Both the position numbers and the translations under genes were made by a program. From Clostridia bacterium (GTDB taxonomy: Bacteria > Bacillota > Clostridia > Lachnospirales > Lachnospiraceae), in NCBI GenBank assembly GCA_009929525.1, contig SAAH01000024.1, forward strand, positions 1 to 40,220: 40,220 bases of DNA, written 5' to 3'. Below the pieces are notes generated by a model. The model saw only the letters and a list, made by a program, of their open reading frames with translations, was not told the origin of the DNA and searched no databases. How positions within the stretch are numbered: position 1 is the first letter of the stretch; every line of letters begins with the position of its first letter. Positions 16,316 through 24,130 of the stretch are shown here, piece after piece.

Positions 16316-17260
16316 GTGAGTAAAAAGAAATACGAAAAAGACATCCATCCTGATTTTAAAAGTATAGCATATAATATTCCATTCAATGTCTTTCAGATGA
16401 AGGCGGCAAAACCAATTTTATCAGTGATGTTGAAGGCAACACCGAAGCCAAAAGAGATTACAGAACGACAGGTGAAAATCAGAGGATATCAGGGAAATGT
16501 ATTAAATATCAATATTTTTGAACCCGTACAGACGGATCAAAAGCTGCCGTGTCTGCTGTATCTTCATGGCGGCGGGTTTGGATATAAGGCGGCTCCGTAT
16601 CACAAAAGGCTGGCCTGCATATATGCAAAAAGAGCAAATTGCCGTGTCATTTTTCCGGATTATCATCTGCTGCCAAAGTCACCTTATCCGGCAGCATATG
16701 AGGATGTTCTTTCTGCCTATCGATGGATCTGCCGGAATGAAAAAGGACTGCGGATTGATAAGAATCATATTGCAGTAGCGGGAGACAGTGTAGGTGCAGC
16801 ACTTGCAGCGACATTGTGCAATTCTGTCGAAAAGAAAGACCTGACGATCCCATGTCTGCAGATGCTGATCTATCCAGTCATCGATGCCGGGATGCGAACC
16901 GAATCGATGAAAAAATATACGGATACACCATTGTGGAATGCGGAAAATAACAGAAAGATGTGGAAGATGTATCTTAGTCACGCATCAAAAGAGGATGAAA
17001 AATTGGCATCTCCCATGGACAATGAACTGCCGGACTATATTCCAAAGACTTACATAGAGACGGCGGAGATCGATTGTCTGCATGACGAGGGGATCCTATA
17101 TGCGAAAAAGCTTCGGAGGCACGGAGCTAAGGTGAGGGTCTATGACACCAAAGGTACGATACATGGATACGATTCTGCCGTAAATAGCAGGATCACGCAG
17201 CAATCAATACATCGGCGGATAGAAGTTTTGCAGAAAGCTTTTCACGGGCATCGGTCTTAG
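16316..17260 (+). CDS. Alpha/beta-hydrolase, HSL-type esterase/lipase
   Basis: Serine hydrolase of the hormone-sensitive-lipase family, probably an esterase on small acyl or acetyl substrates. Oxyanion motif YLHGGGFG (about residues 81-88), nucleophile in AGDSVGAALAA (about 157), Asp within AEIDCLHDEG and His in GTIHGYDSA complete the triad. 314 aa from GTG 16316, which follows AGGAGGG (16303-16309) at good spacing; the frame is open upstream into azlD but that part is not homologous. Eleven bp after azlD, so likely the third gene of this operon. Cytoplasmic, no signal peptide. Confidence 0.85.
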   Translation: MSKKKYEKDIHPDFKSIAYNIPFNVFQMKAAKPILSVMLKATPKPKEITERQVKIRGYQGNVLNINIFEPVQTDQKLPCLLYLHGGGFGYKAAPYHKRLACIYAKRANCRVIFPDYHLLPKSPYPAAYEDVLSAYRWICRNEKGLRIDKNHIAVAGDSVGAALAATLCNSVEKKDLTIPCLQMLIYPVIDAGMRTESMKKYTDTPLWNAENNRKMWKMYLSHASKEDEKLASPMDNELPDYIPKTYIETAEIDCLHDEGILYAKKLRRHGAKVRVYDTKGTIHGYDSAVNSRITQQSIHRRIEVLQKAFHGHRS

Positions 17261-17368
17261 GACGGATGTCCGTTTTCGCATGAGAGAAAATTGCGTCCTA
17301 TGATATAAAAATGCTATACCATTTGCAGTAATTTTAGATGCATTTTCTGTAATAAGGCGAATGCATGA

Positions 17369-17397
17369 TTGAATCATCAAATGGCAGGATATATAAT
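17369..17397 (+). promoter_or_regulatory. Sigma-A promoter for the c-di-GMP gene
   Basis: TTGAAT (17369-17374), 17-bp spacer, perfect TATAAT (17392-17397), ~155 bp before the coding region. Leader would include the receiver-domain remnant. The rest of the gap 17261-17368 holds only a weak ACGG-ATGT-CCGT hairpin just after the esterase gene. Confidence 0.65.
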
Positions 17398-17421
17398 GTA
17401 GAGAACATACAGTGTGGGGCG

Positions 17422-17514
17422 TATCCACAGTCTGTCAAAGCAGGGATGAATGCCCATCTGGCAAAACCGGTCGAGGCAAAGCTTCTTTATAAAACGATCG
17501 AAAAATATATATGA
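17422..17514 (+). pseudogene. C-terminal remnant of a response-regulator receiver domain
   Basis: In one frame the sequence reads YPQSVKAGMNAHLAKPVEAK followed by LLYKTIEKYI and TGA 17512-17514. This is the typical end of a receiver (REC) domain, with the conserved Lys-Pro (AKP) and the last helix, as found at the end of hybrid kinases. The Asp-bearing N-terminal two thirds are missing; upstream there is only the promoter of the next gene. It therefore looks like a relic of a deleted or rearranged signalling gene, lying in the leader of another REC protein. Confidence 0.7.
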
Positions 17515-17552
17515 TAAATGGATAATGGATCAGTGAAGGCGGTGAAGCGGGA

Positions 17553-20500
17553 ATGAAGGAGATACAGACGATATTAATTGTAGAAGATGAAGCCATAAAT
17601 CGTCGGATATTGAAGAAAATATTGTCAGACAAATTTTTGATCATCGAGGCGGAAAATGGTGCAGCGGCCTGGGATATCCTCCATGAAAAGACACAGGATA
17701 TAGGTGCTGTCCTTCTTGATCTTATCATGCCTGTTATGGATGGATATAGATTGCTGGAAAAGATACGGCAGGCATCGATGACGGAACTCCCGGTGATCGT
17801 TATGACAGGAGAATCTGACGTGGAGACAGAGAAAAAAGCGTTGGATGCCGGAGCCTGGGATTTTGTTACAAAGCCGTATAATGCCAAGATACTGCTGAGC
17901 CGTCTGAATAATGCGATGGCGCGCAGACAGGCATCAGTCTATAAAAAAATGCAGAAAATGTCGGCACATGATCCTCTTACAGGCCTGCATAATCGAAATC
18001 GAATGTTTGAACAGACCCGCAGGATGATAGATGAACATCCCGACGTTAAGTTTGTATTTATACGTGCAGACATAGACCATTTTGCGCTATATAATTCGGC
18101 TTTCGGTGAGGAAGAGGGAAACCGGCTCCTGTGTTACCTTGCAAGACAATTTGAAAGCATTGCAAGGGCCTATGATATCTGCTCTTTTGGAAGGATCAAT
18201 GCGGATATCTTTTGTGCATGCATACCTTATAGCGGAGATGACAAGAAACTGCGGGCGGCAGTAGATCAGACGCAAAAGAAACTGGCAGAGTACAGAAAAA
18301 ATTATCTTTTGGAGATATCTGTCGGTGTTTATATCATCGAGGAGCCTTCTCTTAGTGTGGAAGAATTTTTTATACGGGCATCAATGGGTGTGCAAAAATG
18401 TAAACGTCAGTATGGAAATCATATAGGATATTATGATGAATCTGTTGGGAAACGTGCGGCAGAAGAAATTGCTATCACAAATGTGATGGAGAGGGCACTC
18501 AGGGAAAAGGAATTTGTAGTATATCTGCAGCCGAAGGTTGACTTGTCTACGGATCATGCCTGTGGTGCAGAAGCACTTGTGCGGTGGAAAAGTCCAAGCA
18601 AAGGACTGATCTCACCAGGTGTATTTATTCCTGTTTTTGAGCGGAATGGATTCATAGCAAAATTAGATTATTACGTGTGGGAAGCCACTTGTCAGATGCT
18701 GCACGATTGGATAGGAGCAGGATGGGAGCCATCGCCTGTTTCTGTGAATATATCACGAATCAGTATGTATGATCCAAGACTTGTGAAACGATTAGTGGAA
18801 CTGGTAGAAAGATACCAGATCCCATGTGCACTTTTACAGCTTGAAGTTACAGAAAGCGCCTATATGTCAAGCCCTGGTCTCATGAAAGAGACGATCCACG
18901 CACTTCGGACGGCAGGATTTACTATTTTGATGGATGATTTCGGAAGCGGATATTCTTCTCTTAATACACTTAAGGAAATAGAGGTAGATATCCTGAAGAT
19001 AGATATGAAATTTCTGCCAATTGGTGATGAAGTAGAAAAAGGTGAGATCATACTGGCTTCCATCATTAAGATGGCAAATTGGCTTGGAATGTCTGTGGTT
19101 GTAGAAGGTGTGGAGACGAGAGAACAAAGAGATTTCCTTGAGGGCACAGGATGTGACTGTGTGCAGGGATATTATTATGCCAGACCCATGCCACAGGAAG
19201 AATATGAACAGGGATATGTATTTAGGGAAAAATCACAGGAGGATCCGGTCATCGTGGATAAACAGCCGCTCCACAATGTGACGATACTGATCATAGATGA
19301 TGAAGAGGTAGACCGAGCCATCCTGAAGGGTATGCTTGAGGAGCGATTCCATATACATACATGTCAAAGCGCAGAAGAAGGACTTGCCTATCTGAAAAGA
19401 AATCAGAGCAGGGTCCGGTTGATCCTGGTTGATAATGTTATGCCGGGTATGAGCGGATTGGAATTCATGGCTTATTGTCAGGATAGTTCATCTCTTCGCT
19501 TTATTCCAAGGATTATGATAACTTCGGATGATGATGTCAATATACAGGTAAAAGCTTTTCAAAATGGTGCATATGACTATATTAAGAAACCATTGATCAA
19601 AGAAGTTGTTTTGGCAAGGGTTAATCATGTGATGGGTATCATCCGTCAGTATCGTGTGTTTGAAAGTGTAGAATATGAGCACCACAGCTTGGGGGAGAGA
19701 GATCCAGTCACTCGTTTGCTGAATAAAAATGCATTTTATGCTATCGGTGAAAGGTATCTGGGAAACTATCCGGAGGATAAAGTGGCATTGATCGTGGCTG
19801 ATGTGGATAATTTCAAAGAAATTAATGATGTTTATGGACATTTGATCGGTGATGCAGCGATACAGTGTGTGGCAGAAACGCTCAAGAGAGAATTTAGGAA
19901 GACAGATTTGATCGGAAGATTTGGCGGCGATGAATTCATGATATTAATGTCGAATCTTCCTGACGAAGAACGTGCAAAAAAGAAAGCCTCGGAAATCATC
20001 AAATCGGTAGCTGTCAGTTGCGCGAAAGAGGTGCACGTAAGTGTGGGTCTCAGCGTGGGGGTAGCATTTAGAGAGACATATGTAGAAACCGAAGACACGA
20101 TCATTTCTATCTTTAACCGTGCAGATCTGGCTTTGTATGAGGCAAAGAAGACAGGAAAGGGAAAAGCTGTGATCTATGGAGAAAAGGTCCCGCCTATTGC
20201 GGACGATGACAAACCGCTGATACTGATCTGCAGTGAGGATCCCCAGCTGCACCCGACGATCGCATTGGCATATGGCGATAGTGCGGCTTTTGCAAATATC
20301 ACAAGTATGCAGAGTCTGATCGGGATGTTTGAACAATATGAGAAACGTATCTTCGCGGTATGTCTGGATGTTCAAAAAAGAAGTATGCATGATTCCGATG
20401 ATTTTTATCAATATATTCTGGAACATGGCGGCGGCACCAGTATCGCACTGCTGGCTGTATGTAAAGAAGGAGATATGGAAGCACTGAGAGCGGCACTGGA

Positions 20501-20627
20501 GCTGGAGATACAAGACGTATTGACTCTTCCGCCCCAGCTTGATGTTATCCAGAAAAAATTGTCCCGGATTCTGTTAATGAGGAAAACGAACAGCTCAGAA
20601 AGAAAAAATAAGGATCATACGGTTTGA
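17553..20627 (+). CDS. REC-GGDEF-EAL-REC-GGDEF cyclic-di-GMP signalling protein
   Basis: 1024-aa cytoplasmic protein without membrane segments. REC1 (about 5-125; VLLDLIMPVMDG phospho-Asp, FVTKPYN Lys), a degenerate diguanylate-cyclase domain (130-285; NADIF at 216-220 in place of GGDEF), an EAL phosphodiesterase domain (300-545) with intact E340-A-L, VSVNISR, LEVTES, DDFGSGYSSL, LKID, VVEGVE and VQGYYYARP, REC2 (575-695; LILVDNVMPGMSG), a canonical GGDEF (791-795) with an RKTD inhibitory site five residues before it, and a C-terminal ~130 aa resembling a receiver without its Asp. Both synthesis and hydrolysis of c-di-GMP look possible, each next to its own receiver. Own promoter; ends in a terminator. 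No cognate kinase adjacent. Confidence 0.92.
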   Translation: MKEIQTILIVEDEAINRRILKKILSDKFLIIEAENGAAAWDILHEKTQDIGAVLLDLIMPVMDGYRLLEKIRQASMTELPVIVMTGESDVETEKKALDAGAWDFVTKPYNAKILLSRLNNAMARRQASVYKKMQKMSAHDPLTGLHNRNRMFEQTRRMIDEHPDVKFVFIRADIDHFALYNSAFGEEEGNRLLCYLARQFESIARAYDICSFGRINADIFCACIPYSGDDKKLRAAVDQTQKKLAEYRKNYLLEISVGVYIIEEPSLSVEEFFIRASMGVQKCKRQYGNHIGYYDESVGKRAAEEIAITNVMERALREKEFVVYLQPKVDLSTDHACGAEALVRWKSPSKGLISPGVFIPVFERNGFIAKLDYYVWEATCQMLHDWIGAGWEPSPVSVNISRISMYDPRLVKRLVELVERYQIPCALLQLEVTESAYMSSPGLMKETIHALRTAGFTILMDDFGSGYSSLNTLKEIEVDILKIDMKFLPIGDEVEKGEIILASIIKMANWLGMSVVVEGVETREQRDFLEGTGCDCVQGYYYARPMPQEEYEQGYVFREKSQEDPVIVDKQPLHNVTILIIDDEEVDRAILKGMLEERFHIHTCQSAEEGLAYLKRNQSRVRLILVDNVMPGMSGLEFMAYCQDSSSLRFIPRIMITSDDDVNIQVKAFQNGAYDYIKKPLIKEVVLARVNHVMGIIRQYRVFESVEYEHHSLGERDPVTRLLNKNAFYAIGERYLGNYPEDKVALIVADVDNFKEINDVYGHLIGDAAIQCVAETLKREFRKTDLIGRFGGDEFMILMSNLPDEERAKKKASEIIKSVAVSCAKEVHVSVGLSVGVAFRETYVETEDTIISIFNRADLALYEAKKTGKGKAVIYGEKVPPIADDDKPLILICSEDPQLHPTIALAYGDSAAFANITSMQSLIGMFEQYEKRIFAVCLDVQKRSMHDSDDFYQYILEHGGGTSIALLAVCKEGDMEALRAALELEIQDVLTLPPQLDVIQKKLSRILLMRKTNSSERKNKDHTV

Positions 20628-20651
20628 TATCCAAGCCGTATGATCCTTTTT
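20610..20651 (+). terminator. Terminator of the c-di-GMP gene, overlapping its stop
   Basis: AAGGATCATACGG (20610-20622) and CCGTATGATCCTT (20636-20648), 13-bp perfect stem, 13-nt loop containing the stop codon 20625-20627, then T-run. The A-rich left flank allows it to serve the convergent dtxR-type gene as well. Confidence 0.85.
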
Positions 20652-20694
20652 CTTATAAACGTTATATGTGACAGAAAACCTATGTTGTTTCTTA

Positions 20695-21063
20695 TTATAC
20701 GATATCCTGAGCATGTTTTTTTATGGCATCAAAGCTTTCGGCGCTAAGGACATGTTCCATCTTGCAGGCATCCTGTACCGCGATCTCTTTATCAACACCC
20801 AGCTGCATCAGCCAGCGTGACAAAAGTGTATGACGTTCATACATGGTGTCGGCGATTTTTTTCCCCATATCTGTAAGGGTGATATGCCCTTCGGAGTCAA
20901 CGAGAATATAACCATTTTCTCGGAGATTTTTCATGGCTACACTAACACTTGGTTTAGAAACTTCCAGTTCATTGGCAATATCGATAGAACGGACATAACC
21001 TTTTGTTTGACCGATCATCAATATGGACTCCAGGTAATTTTCAGCAGATTCTTGTATCTTCAC
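20695..21063 (-). CDS. DtxR/MntR-family metal-dependent transcriptional regulator
   Basis: 122-aa repressor that binds DNA when loaded with Mn2+ or Fe2+. N-terminal winged helix (ESAENYLESILMI, then SIDIANELEVSKPSVSVAMKNL and a Gly wing), followed by the dimerisation/metal domain YERHTLLSRWLMQLGV and DACKMEHVLSAESFDAI. No SH3 domain, as in MntR. The CKMEH motif keeps the Cys-x-x-Glu-His ligands of DtxR/IdeR rather than the Glu-x-x-Glu-His of MntR, and the first-helix Asp/Met ligand position holds Asn, so the metal is uncertain. Monocistronic; no metal transporter is adjacent. Confidence 0.88.
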   Translation of the reverse strand: MKIQESAENYLESILMIGQTKGYVRSIDIANELEVSKPSVSVAMKNLRENGYILVDSEGHITLTDMGKKIADTMYERHTLLSRWLMQLGVDKEIAVQDACKMEHVLSAESFDAIKKHAQDIV

Positions 21064-21090
21064 GTTCTCACCTCATTTACATATTTTTCA

Positions 21091-21147
21091 GTAGATTGAC
21101 AAGTAGATAATTATGTTTAGTCTACCATAGAAAGCAGAAAAGTTCAA
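21091..21147 (-). promoter_or_regulatory. Promoter and possible operator of the DtxR-family gene
   Basis: On the minus strand TTGAAC (21142-21147), 17-bp spacer, TAGACT (21119-21124). Over the -10 and start lie GTAGATT (21091-21097), GTAGATA (21103-21109) and the inverse TCTAC (21121-21125), giving repeated GTAGA half-sites that could be an autoregulatory operator. Confidence 0.45.
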
Positions 21148-21193
21148 ACATTGTATAGAGAAAATCAGGAAAATAAGAAAGGCAACTATCGCC

Positions 21194-21223
21194 TTGACGT
21201 AAAGCGGCAGAGACAAGTACAAT
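21194..21223 (+). promoter_or_regulatory. Sigma-A promoter of the hydroxyacid dehydrogenase gene
   Basis: TTGACG (21194-21199), 18-bp spacer, TACAAT (21218-21223), about 30 nt before the coding region's AAGGAGG. Confidence 0.65.
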
Positions 21224-21260
21224 AAGAAGTATCAGATGGGGAAAAGGAGGATAACATAGA

Positions 21261-22139
21261 ATGAAAAAAATAGGATTTATCGGAACGGGTGTTATGGGAA
21301 AATCGATGGTGAGAAATCTGCAAAAGGCAGGATATGAACTGTCTGTTTATAACCGTACCAGAGAGAAAGCAGAGGAACTCATCAAGGAAGGGGCAGTATG
21401 GTGTGAAACTCCGGCAAGCTGTGCCAAGGGTAAGGATGCGGTGATAACCATAGTGGGATATCCAAAGGATGTGGAAGAGGTTTATTTTGGAACGGATGGG
21501 GTTTTTGAGGGTGCTGACCCGGGGACATATCTTATCGATATGACAACCACAAGTCCGCAGCTTTCTGTGAAAATTTATGAAGAAGGTAAGAAGCGAGGAC
21601 TGCATGTGCTGGATGCACCGGTATCTGGTGGCGATATAGGAGCACAAAATGCCACTCTTGCAATCATGGTGGGAGCAGAGGAAACAGATTTTGCAGCCTG
21701 CTATGATCTTTTGAAGGCAATGGGAAGCAGTGTGATCCATGAAGGGCCGGCCGGCAGCGGTCAGCATGTTAAGATGGCTAATCAGATCGCAATAGCTGGC
21801 ACTGTAACAGGAGTGTGCGAGGCAGTAGCTTATACACAGGCGATGGGAGTAGACACGGATAAAATGCTCAAAACGATAACAGGTGGAGCAGCAGGAAGCT
21901 GGCAGCTGGCCAATCTGGGGCCTAAGATGGCGGTGGGAGATTATGCACCGGGATTTTATATCAAACATTTTATTAAGGATATGCGGATCGCAGAGGAAGA
22001 AGCAGGCGAACAAAATCTGGTACTTCCAATATTGGAAAAAGTGTGCGAAATGTTTGAGAAACTTGAGCAGAACGGAAAAGGGGAAAATGGTACCCAGGGG
22101 ATTATGGAATATTACAAAGAAGGAATGGAAAAGGAATAA
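21261..22139 (+). CDS. NAD(P)-dependent beta-hydroxyacid dehydrogenase (GarR/MmsB family)
   Basis: Oxidoreductase of the 3-hydroxyisobutyrate dehydrogenase / tartronate-semialdehyde reductase family. Rossmann motif IGFIGTGVMGKSMVRNL (residues 4-20), catalytic-substrate motif DAPVSGGDIGAQNATLAIMVG (about 117-137), and the active-site Lys in GSGQHVKMANQ (about residue 171). 292 aa, typical. Strong AAAAGGAGG (21243-21251). No garD or garL-type pathway genes nearby, so tartronate semialdehyde, succinic semialdehyde or other small substrates all remain possible. Confidence 0.88.
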   Translation: MKKIGFIGTGVMGKSMVRNLQKAGYELSVYNRTREKAEELIKEGAVWCETPASCAKGKDAVITIVGYPKDVEEVYFGTDGVFEGADPGTYLIDMTTTSPQLSVKIYEEGKKRGLHVLDAPVSGGDIGAQNATLAIMVGAEETDFAACYDLLKAMGSSVIHEGPAGSGQHVKMANQIAIAGTVTGVCEAVAYTQAMGVDTDKMLKTITGGAAGSWQLANLGPKMAVGDYAPGFYIKHFIKDMRIAEEEAGEQNLVLPILEKVCEMFEKLEQNGKGENGTQGIMEYYKEGMEKE

Positions 22140-22156
22140 GAAAGATAAAAGCATAG

Positions 22157-22194
22157 AAAAAAGTTCTTCTAAATAATATAGAAGAACTTTTTTT
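22157..22194. terminator. Bidirectional terminator between the dehydrogenase gene and the tRNA genes
   Basis: AAAGTTCTTCTA (22160-22171), 7-nt loop, TAGAAGAACTTT (22179-22190), T-run to 22194; the A-run at 22157 gives a U-tail in the other direction, so it also ends the minus-strand tRNA-Gly transcript whose 3' end is 2 bp away. Confidence 0.88.
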
Positions 22195-22195
22195 A

Positions 22196-22267
22196 AGCAC
22201 GAGACGGGATTCGAACCCGCGACCCTCGCCTTGGCAAGGCGATACTCCACCACTGAGCCACTCGTGC
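22196..22267 (-). tRNA. tRNA-Gly (GCC)
   Basis: Minus strand: acceptor GCACGAG/CTCGTGC, anticodon stem TCGCC/GGCGA with loop TTGCCAA (anticodon GCC), T-arm with GGTTCGAATCC. CCA not encoded. Confidence 0.95.
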
Positions 22268-22287
22268 GTATTAACTTTTCAGTTAAA

Positions 22288-22358
22288 AGCGGGTGATGGG
22301 AATCGAACCCACGTATTCAGCTTGGAAGGCTGATGTTCTACCATTGAACCACACCCGC
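22288..22358 (-). tRNA. tRNA-Gly (TCC)
   Basis: Minus strand: acceptor GCGGGTG/CACCCGC, anticodon stem TCAGC/GCTGA with loop CTTCCAA (anticodon TCC), T-loop TTCGATT. Transcribed before tRNA-Gly (GCC), 20 bp apart. Confidence 0.96.
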
Positions 22359-22392
22359 AAGAATTATGTTATTCTTTGCGACAACAAAACTG

Positions 22393-22421
22393 ATTATAAC
22401 CAATTGGTGACAAATTGTCAA
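22393..22421 (-). promoter_or_regulatory. Promoter of the two tRNA-Gly genes
   Basis: Minus strand consensus TTGACA (22416-22421), 17-bp spacer, TATAAT (22393-22398), 34 bp before tRNA-Gly (TCC). Confidence 0.88.
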
Positions 22422-22439
22422 GCACAAATTTGATTTTTT

Positions 22440-22470
22440 ATTTGCTTATTTTTAACAGCTTATAAGCAAA

Positions 22471-22471
<1 letters not shown>
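22440..22471. repeat. 10-bp inverted repeat at the 3' end of tRNA-Phe
   Basis: ATTTGCTTAT (22440-22449) and ATAAGCAAAT (22462-22471), 12-nt loop. The arm includes the tRNA-Phe discriminator position. The tail is A-rich rather than T-rich on the tRNA strand, so it may be a processing hairpin or weak terminator. Confidence 0.5.
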
Positions 22472-22543
<72 letters not shown>

Positions 22544-22556
22544 AAGTCCATGTGAA

Positions 22557-22585
22557 ATATTACCATATATCTTTTGAAAATTCAA
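22557..22585 (-). promoter_or_regulatory. Promoter of tRNA-Phe
   Basis: Minus strand TTGAAT (22580-22585), 17-bp spacer, TAATAT (22557-22562), 14 bp before the tRNA. Confidence 0.65.
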
Positions 22586-22677
22586 GCCCTAATTTCAAAA
22601 AAGTTTTCGGCAGGGCTGGTTGTGGTGAGGCGGGAGGAAAGGGCAAAATCAAAAGATAAAATCAGATGATTTTACCC

Positions 22678-22707
22678 TTGCTAAATGGTTCTCGCCTGTG
22701 CTATAAT
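22678..22707 (+). promoter_or_regulatory. Promoter of glyA (extended -10)
   Basis: TTGCTA (22678-22683), 18-bp spacer, TGCTATAAT (22699-22707), an extended -10. The ~83-nt leader to 22795 has a CCAGT/ACTGG hairpin (22745-22761) but I recognise no tetrahydrofolate, glycine or SAM riboswitch in it. Confidence 0.75.
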
Positions 22708-22795
22708 TTACCGCAATACCGTATTAGTATAACAAAGCATGATTCCAGTAGAAGGTACTGGGAGGATGTGCACAGCGAAAGAAAAGGAGAGCATC

Positions 22796-24034
22796 ATGTA
22801 TTCATTTGACGAAATCAGTAAACAGGACCCAGCGATCGCTCAGGCTATAGAGGAGGAGATTGCAAGACAGAACTCTCATATCGAATTGATTGCTTCTGAA
22901 AATTGGGTAAGTAAAGCTGTTATGGCAGCTATGGGAAGCCCACTGACTAATAAGTATGCGGAAGGATATCCGGGAAAAAGGTATTATGGTGGGTGTGAAT
23001 GTGTAGATGAAGTGGAAAGACTGGCTATTGAGCGGGCAAAAGAGCTTTTTGGCTGTACGTATGCTAATGTTCAGCCACATTCAGGGGCACAGGCAAATAT
23101 GGCAGTGTTTTTTGCGATGCTGAAACCTGGTGATACTGTGATGGGCATGAATCTTGCCCACGGCGGACATCTTAGCCATGGGAGCCCGGCGAACTTTTCC
23201 GGTGCATATTTTAAGATAGTACCTTATGGAGTCAATGAAGAAGGATTTATAGATTACGAAGAAGTAAGAAAGATCGCACTGGAAGCTAAGCCAAAATTGA
23301 TCGTGGCAGGCGCAAGTGCATATGCAAGAGAATTGAATTTTAAGAAGTTTAGAGAGATTGCTGATGAGGTGGGAGCTTATCTGATGGTAGATATCGCTCA
23401 TATCGCAGGCCTAGTTGCAGCTGGTATCCATCCAAGCCCTATCCCATATGCTCATGTTACTACCACGACAACTCATAAAACACTGCGTGGACCGCGTGGT
23501 GGATTGATCTTGTCCAGTGAGGAAGTAGCAAAACAATTTAACTTTAATAAAGCAGTATTTCCTGGAATCCAGGGCGGACCACTGATGCACGTGATAGCAG
23601 CAAAGGCAGTTTGTTTTGGGGAGGCACTCCAGCCGGAGTTCAAGGAATATCAGCAGCAGATCGTTAAGAACTGCAAGGCATTAGCAGATGGACTTATCAG
23701 CAGAGGGATCAAGATCGTATCTGGCGGAACAGATAACCATTTGATGCTTGTCGATCTTAGGGGAACTGGCGTGACAGGAAAAGCTATGGAGCATTTGCTG
23801 GATGAAGCAAATATCACCTGTAATAAAAATGCGATCCCAAATGATCCAGAATCACCATTTGTGACCAGTGGCGTACGCCTTGGAACAGCGGCAGTAACTT
23901 CCCGTGGTTTGAAAGAAGAAGATATGGATAAGATTGCAGAGGCTATTGCTCTGATGATCAACAGCAGGGAGAACAAAGAGACGGCCCTTGCGATCATAAA
24001 AAATCTGACAGAAAAATATCCGCTGAATGCCTAA
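22796..24034 (+). CDS. glyA: Serine hydroxymethyltransferase
   Basis: PLP enzyme converting serine and tetrahydrofolate to glycine and methylene-THF, the main one-carbon source. Signatures: [56 protein letters not shown], and [11 protein letters not shown] with the PLP lysine at about residue 228. 412 aa, normal. ATG 22796 follows AAAAGGAGA (22783-22791); the in-frame ATG at 22739 would lie only ~25 nt into the transcript and adds 19 unrelated residues. Single gene with its own promoter. Confidence 0.97.
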   Translation: MYSFDEISKQDPAIAQAIEEEIARQNSHIELIASENWVSKAVMAAMGSPLTNKYAEGYPGKRYYGGCECVDEVERLAIERAKELFGCTYANVQPHSGAQANMAVFFAMLKPGDTVMGMNLAHGGHLSHGSPANFSGAYFKIVPYGVNEEGFIDYEEVRKIALEAKPKLIVAGASAYARELNFKKFREIADEVGAYLMVDIAHIAGLVAAGIHPSPIPYAHVTTTTTHKTLRGPRGGLILSSEEVAKQFNFNKAVFPGIQGGPLMHVIAAKAVCFGEALQPEFKEYQQQIVKNCKALADGLISRGIKIVSGGTDNHLMLVDLRGTGVTGKAMEHLLDEANITCNKNAIPNDPESPFVTSGVRLGTAAVTSRGLKEEDMDKIAEAIALMINSRENKETALAIIKNLTEKYPLNA

Positions 24035-24040
24035 GAAGGG

Positions 24041-24070
24041 TTGAGTGTTTGTCTGCTTCTGTGCTATAAT
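24041..24070 (+). promoter_or_regulatory. Promoter of the pfkB-type operon (extended -10)
   Basis: TTGAGT (24041-24046), 18-bp spacer, TGCTATAAT (24062-24070). The 12 bases CTGTGCTATAAT are identical to the glyA promoter. Confidence 0.75.
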
Positions 24071-24130
24071 ACTTACAATTATAAGTAAGGGAATGATAGC
24101 CCGAAAAGATGATGAAAAGAGGATAAAGAT

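Noticed and set aside
21186-22253. A 355-codon open frame on the minus strand
   Set aside because: It lies entirely opposite the hydroxyacid dehydrogenase gene and tRNA-Gly; its first residues are a translation of the tRNA, and its composition (very Cys-, His- and Ser-rich) is not protein-like.
22708-22795. Riboswitch (tetrahydrofolate, glycine or SAM) in the glyA leader
   Set aside because: The leader is short and shows only one small hairpin; I cannot match any conserved riboswitch core.
22739-22795. Upstream ATG 22739 as the glyA start
   Set aside because: It adds 19 residues not found in the family and lacks a ribosome site, whereas ATG 22796 has AAAAGGAGA.
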